Shown here one piece after another: positions 42,284 through 46,906 of a DNA stretch of 46,906 bases. Below the pieces are notes generated by a model. That model made no database searches, was not told the origin of the DNA, and saw nothing but the letters and a program-made list of their open reading frames with translations. The DNA lies in NCBI GenBank assembly GCA_944387285.1, contig CALXEH010000009.1:1-46906 (forward strand). Direction: 5' to 3'. The stretch's first letter is position 1, and each line of letters starts with the position of its first letter. Origin of the DNA: an uncultured Oscillospiraceae bacterium. GTDB lineage: Bacteria; Bacillota; Clostridia; Oscillospirales; Oscillospiraceae. The position numbers and the translations under genes were made by a program.

Positions 42284-44071
42284 ATGGATAGCAATATGGA
42301 CAAATATCTGGGGACATACCTGGACGACAGATACGAGATATTGGAGATCATCGGCTCAGGCGGCATGGCGGTGGTGTACAAGGCCATGTGCCACCGGCTG
42401 AACCGGCATGTTGCGGTGAAGATACTGCGCGACGAGCTGGCCCAGGACGAGGAATTCCGTGCCCGGTTCCAGACCGAGGCGCAGGCGGTAGCGATGCTCT
42501 CGCACCCGAACATCGTGTCGGTGTACGACGTGAGCCACAGCGAGGACGTGGAGTACATCGTCATGGAGCTCATCGAGGGCGTGACCCTGATGCAGTACAT
42601 GAAGAAAAAGGGCGCCCTCGGCTGGAAGGAGGCGCTGCACTTTGCCGTGCAGATCTCCAAGGCCCTGGAGCACGCGCACGAGAAGGGCATAGTCCACAGG
42701 GACATAAAGCCGCAGAACATAATGATCCTGAAGGACGGCACCATAAAGGTCGCGGACTTCGGCATCGCGGCGCTGGAATCGGCGCAGGAGAAGAAGAGCG
42801 ACCAGACCGTGGGCTCGGTGCACTATATCGCGCCGGAGCAGGCCCGGGGCGAGCAGCCCGACCCGAGGAGCGACATCTATTCCCTGGGCGTCGTGATGTA
42901 CGAGATGCTGACGGGCAAGATGCCCTACGACGGGGACACGGCGGAGCAGGTGGCGCGCAAGCACATCGTGGGCAACGCGGTGCCGCCGCAGGAGCTGAAC
43001 CCGGACATCCCGGAGGAGCTGGCGGAGATAACGCTCAAGGCCATGAGCGCGGACATCGAGACGCGCTACCAGACGGCGTCGGAGCTGCTGGGCGACCTTG
43101 AGGAATTCCGCAAGCAGCAAGCGGCGGTGAATATAGCCGGCGGCAGCGCGGACGAGAGCGACGTGGAGATACTCAGCGAGATCCCGCCCGACGTGCGCCC
43201 GCTCGGCAAGGGCGGCGAGCTGTCCAAGGAGAAATACGCCCGCAGGCGGCGCAGGTCGAAGAAGGTCAGCATCCTCTCCGGCGTGTGCGGCGTGCTGGTG
43301 TTCATGATCGCCGTGTTCGTCTTCCTGTGGAACTACTGGCTGCGCGACATCTTCAGCGTGGCGGAGCGGATAAACATCCCGAACTTCGTCGGCAACAACT
43401 ACGAGGATATCATTAACAGTACCGAGTTCAACAAGATCTTCAACTTCTCCGTGAACGTGACCGTGGCGCCGGACGTGCCCGCGGGGCAGATAATCAGCCA
43501 GGACCCGGTGGCCGACCGGAGCATGATGGTCGTGCCCGAGGGCATAGACATGGTGCTGACGGTGAGCACCGAGGTCAAGCAGACCGCGATACCCGACGTC
43601 ACGAACAAGCACTATCAGGAGGCCATGATAGAGCTGCAGAACGCGGGCTTCCTGGTGGAGATAGCGAAGACCGAGGCCTCGGACAGCGTGACGGTGGACT
43701 ACGTCATCTCGACGGACCCGGCCCCGGGCGAGCAGCTGGCTGCCGGCTCGACGGTGTTTCTGACGGTGAGCGCGGGCCCGTCCATCAAGGTCGTCACCAT
43801 GCCGAACCTGGTGGGCCTGACGGAGCAGGACGCCATCGCACGGATAGAGAGCTCGAACCTCAGCTACGGCGACACGACCTTCATCCACAGCGACTATGAC
43901 GAGGGCACGGTCATCCGGCAGAGCATAGAGGCCTACAGCGACGTGGAGGAGCGCACGAGGATATTCATCTGGGTCTCGCTTGGCCCGGAGACCACGCCGA
44001 CGCCCGAGCCGACGCCCACTCCGCCTCAGGAGACGGAGACCGAACCCGGACACTTTTTTTTCTTTGACTGA
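42284..44071 (+). CDS. prkC: Membrane Ser/Thr protein kinase with PASTA domains (PrkC)
   Basis: 595 residues. Cytoplasmic Hanks-type kinase domain about 17-275: GSGGMAVVY P-loop, Lys46, catalytic HRDIKPQN with Asp140, DFG with Asp158. A basic juxtamembrane stretch precedes one membrane helix (about 329-352). The outside part has three PASTA repeats (about 365-435, 437-505, 506-575), which bind muropeptides and sense peptidoglycan; in Bacillus PrkC triggers spore germination. The ATG at 42284 follows GGAGG (42274-42278) at 5 bases. The Thr/Pro-rich C-terminus ends in HFFFFD, encoded by a T8 tract (44054-44061) unusual in this GC-rich DNA. Confidence 0.96.
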   Translation: MDSNMDKYLGTYLDDRYEILEIIGSGGMAVVYKAMCHRLNRHVAVKILRDELAQDEEFRARFQTEAQAVAMLSHPNIVSVYDVSHSEDVEYIVMELIEGVTLMQYMKKKGALGWKEALHFAVQISKALEHAHEKGIVHRDIKPQNIMILKDGTIKVADFGIAALESAQEKKSDQTVGSVHYIAPEQARGEQPDPRSDIYSLGVVMYEMLTGKMPYDGDTAEQVARKHIVGNAVPPQELNPDIPEELAEITLKAMSADIETRYQTASELLGDLEEFRKQQAAVNIAGGSADESDVEILSEIPPDVRPLGKGGELSKEKYARRRRRSKKVSILSGVCGVLVFMIAVFVFLWNYWLRDIFSVAERINIPNFVGNNYEDIINSTEFNKIFNFSVNVTVAPDVPAGQIISQDPVADRSMMVVPEGIDMVLTVSTEVKQTAIPDVTNKHYQEAMIELQNAGFLVEIAKTEASDSVTVDYVISTDPAPGEQLAAGSTVFLTVSAGPSIKVVTMPNLVGLTEQDAIARIESSNLSYGDTTFIHSDYDEGTVIRQSIEAYSDVEERTRIFIWVSLGPETTPTPEPTPTPPQETETEPGHFFFFD

Positions 44072-44943
44072 TGCAGGGCGTCATAATAAAGGCCCTGAGC
44101 GGGTTTTACTATGTGAAAACTGAAACGGGAACGGTCGAGTGCAGGGCACGCGGCCGTTTCCGGCTGGACGGGTCCTCGCCGCTGGTGGGCGACAAGGTGG
44201 AGATATCGCTGGACGCGGGCGGCAAGGGCCGCTTGGACAAGCTGCTGCCGCGTCGGAACTTCTTCATCCGCCCGGCCGTGGCCAATATCGACGTGCTGAT
44301 AGCCGTGGCGTCGGAGGTGAACCCGGTGACGGACCCCTTCCTCATCGACCGGGTGACGGCCTTTGCCGAGCACATGGGCTGCGAGGTGGTCATCTGCATC
44401 AACAAGTCCGACGCGGGCAGGCCCGGGCGGCTGCGGGAGATATACCGCACGAGCGGCTACCCGGTCATCGAGACGAGCGCGGTGACGGGCGAGGGCGTGG
44501 CGGAGCTTAGGGCGGCCATCGCGGGCAAGGTCTGCGCGTTTTCGGGCAACTCGGGCGTGGGCAAGTCGAGCCTGCTGAACGCGCTGGAGCCGGGCCTGGG
44601 GCTCGAGACGGGCGACGTGAGCGAGAAGCTGGGCCGCGGCCGGCACACGACCCGGCATGTGGAGATCTTCCCGGCCGGCGGGGCCTACGTTGCGGACACG
44701 CCGGGCTTTGCGTCATTCGACATGGAGCAGCTGCCGCCGATACCGAAGGAGGAGCTGCAATACTGCTTCCCGGAGTTCCGGCCGTATATCGGCCGGTGCC
44801 GCTTCGACGACTGCGCTCATTTGAAGGAGCCGGGCTGCGCGGTACGCGAGGCCATGGAGCAGGGCAGGATACATAAGAGCCGACACGAGAGCTACGAGCG
44901 GCTGTACGAGGTGTCGGCGAAGTACAGGGAATGGGAAAAGTAA
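44071..44943 (+). CDS. rsgA: Ribosome small-subunit-dependent GTPase RsgA (CpgA/YloQ)
   Basis: A 290-residue circularly permuted GTPase that checks 30S subunit maturation. N-terminal OB domain (about 1-65); G4-like INKSD comes before G1 GNSGVGKSSLLN (about 159-170), then the G3 region ADTPGFASF. The C-terminal zinc knuckle has CRFDDCAHLKEPGC (about 246-259) and the conserved H/R ligands. The ATG shares one base with the prkC stop. In Bacillus it is followed by rpe, thiN and spoVM; here the order continues straight to a small gene and spoVM. Confidence 0.95.
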   Translation: MQGVIIKALSGFYYVKTETGTVECRARGRFRLDGSSPLVGDKVEISLDAGGKGRLDKLLPRRNFFIRPAVANIDVLIAVASEVNPVTDPFLIDRVTAFAEHMGCEVVICINKSDAGRPGRLREIYRTSGYPVIETSAVTGEGVAELRAAIAGKVCAFSGNSGVGKSSLLNALEPGLGLETGDVSEKLGRGRHTTRHVEIFPAGGAYVADTPGFASFDMEQLPPIPKEELQYCFPEFRPYIGRCRFDDCAHLKEPGCAVREAMEQGRIHKSRHESYERLYEVSAKYREWEK

Positions 44944-44951
44944 CGTTCCGG

Positions 44952-45006
44952 ACGCCTCCCGCATATAATGCAGTGTGAAGCTGCATTGTGCGCGGGAGGT
45001 GTTTTT
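44952..45006 (+). terminator. Terminator of the rsgA operon that also carries the next gene's ribosome binding site
   Basis: A stem of 22 paired positions with one mismatch and several G-U pairs: 44952-44962 with 44992-45002, and 44964-44973 with 44981-44990, loop 44974-44980, then T5 (45002-45006). The right arm contains GGAGGT (44995-45000) and the GTG start of the next gene follows directly after the T run. The left arm contains CATATAAT (44962-44969), a sporulation-type -10 box. The first 20 bases from 44955 match the element at 29395 at 17 positions. Confidence 0.82.
44962..44969 (+). promoter_or_regulatory. Putative sporulation-type -10 box (CATATAAT) before the spoVM operon
   Basis: One base different from the SigE -10 consensus CATACAAT. 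GTAACGTT at 44940-44947, 14 bases upstream, is a loose -35 match. A transcript from here would start near 44976 in the hairpin loop, leaving the ribosome binding site at 44995 unpaired. Confidence 0.45.
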
Positions 45007-45162
45007 GTGTGCCGCAGGCGGGGAAACGGGAATAAACTGGGCTGCCTGGTGGTGCTGGCCGGGGTACTCATCATCCTCGCGCTGGTATTGCCGCCGGGCT
45101 TCTGGTGGTTCGCGCTGGCGATAGCGCTCATCTGCGGCGGTATATGGCTGTTAAGGAGGTAG
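45007..45162 (+). CDS. Small hydrophobic membrane protein, unknown function
   Basis: 51 residues from GTG at 45007. A basic N-terminus (CRRRGNGNK) is followed by two predicted membrane helices, about 11-28 and 32-49, separated by a tight PPG turn, and it ends LLRR. I do not recognise the family. The GTG follows GGAGGT (44995-45000) at 6 bases, but that site is in the right arm of a strong hairpin. It is separated from spoVM by only 5 bases, and its stop overlaps the spoVM ribosome binding site, so it is probably a sporulation gene co-expressed with it. A longer reading from 44968 would start inside the hairpin and is unlikely. Confidence 0.65.
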   Translation: MCRRRGNGNKLGCLVVLAGVLIILALVLPPGFWWFALAIALICGGIWLLRR

Positions 45163-45167
45163 GGGTT

Positions 45168-45248
45168 ATGAGGATAATCGTCATAAAGCTGCCGGCCTGC
45201 CTGGCGCGGCTGATAATGCGCCTGCGCGGCGGTTACGAGCCGGAGTAA
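45168..45248 (+). CDS. spoVM: Stage V sporulation protein SpoVM (26 residues)
   Basis: A 26-codon gene, the same length as Bacillus SpoVM, too short for usual ORF calling. Residues 6-9 are IKLP, as in Bacillus SpoVM, including Pro9, known to matter for recognising membrane curvature; Leu12 also matches, and the rest forms a short amphipathic helix with a Gly pair at 21-22. SpoVM lies on the outer forespore membrane and anchors the coat base layer protein SpoIVA. An excellent ribosome binding site AAGGAGGT (45153-45160) stands 7 bases before the ATG. Synteny agrees: in Bacillus spoVM also follows prpC-prkC-rsgA. The next gene is SipL-like, a SpoIVA partner. Confidence 0.88.
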   Translation: MRIIVIKLPACLARLIMRLRGGYEPE

Positions 45249-45259
45249 TAGACGCGGGA

Positions 45260-45293
45260 CCTGCCGCATAGGTTTTACAGAAACTACGGCAGG
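45260..45293 (+). promoter_or_regulatory. Hairpin before sipL with a CATA box in the loop
   Basis: A 7-bp stem, 45260-45266 with 45287-45293; the right arm runs into the sipL ribosome binding site AGGGGG (45291-45296). CATAGGTT (45267-45274) follows the left arm at once, with GTAATAGA at 45245-45252 as a possible -35 (14-base gap). The 12 bases 45260-45271 equal 29395-29406. Third, looser member of the element family. Confidence 0.5.
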
Positions 45294-45303
45294 GGGAATA
45301 ACA

Positions 45304-46824
45304 ATGGATGTTTCAATGAAACGCAGCGGAATGGCCTGCTGTGAGAAGGTGTATGAGTATTCGCAGCCGGTGGAGCAGGCGGCGGAGACCGTCGTGCCGG
45401 ACACGATGCCGGACGTGGAGCGGGTGCTCTGCGCGGAGGGCACGGTGATAATAAAGAGCAAGGAGGTCCAGGACGGCCGCGTGAACCTCACGGCGGGCGT
45501 GGCGGCAACGGTGCTGTACGCGCCGGAGGGCGGCGGAGGCCCCTGCGTGCTCGGCACGGCGCTGCCCATAGAGCTGAGCCTGGAGGCCCCGGGCGTCACG
45601 CAGGAGAGCATACCCGTCGCCATGCTGAGCGTCACGAACGTGGAGGCGCGGATGCTCAACCCGCGCAAGCTGCTGGTGCGCGCGCTCGTGGCGGTGAACG
45701 TCGAGTGCTATGTACATACGCAGCTGGACATCTGCGACGGGATAGAGGGCGAGGGCTCGGAGAGCGTGGAGGCCCTGAGCGAGGGCTGCACGGTGAGCCC
45801 GGTGGTGTGCGTGAAGGAAAAGACCTTCGTCGTCTCGGACGAGTACCGCCTTCAGCCCGGCCAGCCCGCGCTGGGTGAACTGCTCTGGCACGGGGCGGAT
45901 ATAGTCGCGGGCACGACGCGCTCCGTGGGCTCGCGGCTGGTGTTCTCGGGCACGGTGAGGCTGGGCCTGCTCTACTGGGCCGCCGAGGGCGGCGAGCTCT
46001 GCCAGGCCGGGTTCGAGACGGAGTTTTCGCAGATGCTGGAGACGGATACGGAGCTGACCAGCCCGGACTGCAGCGTCTACAGCATCCTGACGGCGGAGTA
46101 TGTGGAGCCCGGCACGCTCTCGGGCGGCGAGCGCGGCATAACGGCGGAGTACCACCTAGTCTCGCAGGCCGTGTGTACGGACAGCGTGCGGATAAACTGC
46201 GTGACGGACTGCTACAGCAACAGCCGCGAGCTGGAGGTGGAGCGGCGCCAGGTCGAGCTCGGCTGCGTACAGCGGCGCAGCACCCTGCGCTCGGCGGTGC
46301 ACGAGAGCCTGCCCGCGACGCCTGCGGCGGAGACGGTGTGCCGGGTGATGTGCCGGACGGGCGCGGCCAGCTGCGAGGCGGGCACGCTCAAATGCCCCGT
46401 GGCCGTGACGGTGATCTACGCCGGGCCGGACGGGAACATATACTCGGTGTCGCGGCGGCTGACCGCCGAGGCGCGGGCGGAGCTGGGCGAGGACGAATAC
46501 GCGGCCCTGGTCCGCGCGAGCTGCGCCGAAGCCAGCGCGGCGCCCTCGGCGGGCGGGCTGGACCTGCGGCTGCTCATAGACTTCGAGCTGCTGGCCGTGC
46601 GCCGCCTGAGCATCAGCCAGATCGAGGCCGTCTCCTGCGGCGAGCCGCTGGATATCTCAAAGCTGCCCTCTGTGACGGTCATCCGCGCGGCGAAGGGCCA
46701 GAGCCTCTGGCAGCTCGGGAAGAAATACCACTCGACAGCAAAGCTCATCGCCGCTCAGAACGCCCTGGAGGACGGCGAGAGCGCCGAGGGCAGGCTGCTG
46801 CTCATACCCACGGCAAGGGGCTGA
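45304..46824 (+). CDS. sipL: SipL-like spore coat morphogenesis protein (DUF3794 + LysM)
   Basis: 506 residues. VPDTMPDVERVLCAEGTVII (about 31-50) opens a DUF3794-type domain; further DUF3794-like beta segments follow around 175-270 and 300-400. A C-terminal LysM domain lies at about 457-503 (VIRAAKGQSLWQLGKKYHSTAKLIAAQN). In Clostridioides difficile SipL has this architecture and about this length; its LysM domain binds SpoIVA and attaches the coat, replacing Bacillus SpoVID. Its position next to spoVM fits. Other DUF3794-LysM proteins exist, so the exact name rests on architecture and context. The ribosome binding site AGGGGG is 7 bases from the ATG. Confidence 0.85.
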   Translation: MDVSMKRSGMACCEKVYEYSQPVEQAAETVVPDTMPDVERVLCAEGTVIIKSKEVQDGRVNLTAGVAATVLYAPEGGGGPCVLGTALPIELSLEAPGVTQESIPVAMLSVTNVEARMLNPRKLLVRALVAVNVECYVHTQLDICDGIEGEGSESVEALSEGCTVSPVVCVKEKTFVVSDEYRLQPGQPALGELLWHGADIVAGTTRSVGSRLVFSGTVRLGLLYWAAEGGELCQAGFETEFSQMLETDTELTSPDCSVYSILTAEYVEPGTLSGGERGITAEYHLVSQAVCTDSVRINCVTDCYSNSRELEVERRQVELGCVQRRSTLRSAVHESLPATPAAETVCRVMCRTGAASCEAGTLKCPVAVTVIYAGPDGNIYSVSRRLTAEARAELGEDEYAALVRASCAEASAAPSAGGLDLRLLIDFELLAVRRLSISQIEAVSCGEPLDISKLPSVTVIRAAKGQSLWQLGKKYHSTAKLIAAQNALEDGESAEGRLLLIPTARG

Positions 46825-46832
46825 ACCGCAGG

Positions 46833-46873
46833 ACCTGTCGCAGAATGGAAAAATTCTGCGGCAGGTTTTCTTT
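46833..46873 (+). terminator. Strong terminator after sipL
   Basis: A 14-bp stem (one G-U pair), 46833-46846 with 46853-46866, with a 6-base loop, then TTTTCTTT. Its left arm reads CCTGTCGCAGAATGG, resembling the left arm of the element at 29395. Nothing further can be called in the last 33 bases apart from GAGGAG at about 46885, a possible ribosome binding site of a gene beyond the window. Confidence 0.9.
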
Positions 46874-46906
46874 AGCTGGGAAAGAGGAGAGCAGGTCTAA
46901 AAACTC

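Overview
The window looks like chromosomal core sequence of a GC-rich (roughly 60-65% by eye, not counted), Gram-positive, endospore-forming member of the Clostridia, most like an Oscillospiraceae-type gut bacterium. The grounds are Firmicutes-type gene orders (tig-clpP-clpX-lon-engB; scpA-scpB; cdaA-cdaR; priA-def-fmt-rsmB-rlmN-prpC-prkC-rsgA), the clostridial IspH-ribosomal protein S1 fusion, and sporulation genes (spoVM, a SipL-like gene, ytfJ/gerW, a sporulation-type DD-carboxypeptidase). TTG and GTG starts are frequent and ATA is a common Ile codon despite the high GC. I found 51 genes; all but one lie on the + strand.

Layout. 1-660: C-terminus of an S-layer-homology surface protein, then a terminator and a GC-rich, palindrome-filled intergenic stretch. 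929-5249: three singly promoted accessory genes (amylosucrase-like GH13, FkbM-type methyltransferase, guanine deaminase). 5282-9238: lepB-rbgA-rnhB-yraN-thrC. 9285-10234: a Cys-rich DUF1540 gene on the minus strand and a metallophosphoesterase. 10238-16686: proteostasis block (trigger factor, ClpP, ClpX, Lon) and engB. 16722-21817: M50 protease, scpAB, DUF2953, ytfJ, dacF, rluB. 21856-27558: an RpiR regulator, a BaiN/HI0933-type flavoprotein, cmk, plsC and ispH-rpsA. 27579-29444: carD, ispD, ispF. 29445-30817: DUF3343 protein and a cysteine-desulfurase-like enzyme. 30819-35470: cdaA-cdaR-rseC-yicC-remA-gmk-rpoZ. 35496-44943: priA to rsgA, mostly with overlapping stops and starts. 44952-46873: a small membrane protein, the 26-codon spoVM and a SipL-like gene, closed by a strong terminator.

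Together the genes cover protein export and turnover, ribosome assembly and modification, isoprenoid precursor synthesis (ispD, ispF, ispH), c-di-AMP signalling, chromosome condensation and Ser/Thr phosphorylation. The right end is a spore-coat attachment module: SpoVM marks the forespore surface and a SipL-like LysM protein would tie it to SpoIVA.

The most interesting signals are: (1) an intact spoVM too short for normal ORF calling, next to a SipL-like gene and in the position it holds in Bacillus; (2) a recurring composite element, at 29393-29447 and 44952-45009 and in a looser form at 45260-45303, in which a hairpin carries a sporulation-type CATA -10 box on its left arm and the next gene's ribosome binding site on its right arm, with exactly 7 nt to the start codon, the first two copies also being Rho-independent terminators; (3) an internal promoter-like sequence, Shine-Dalgarno and start codon that could make free ribosomal protein S1 from the ispH-rpsA fusion. 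None of this was checked by database search or folding software; all positions were read by eye.
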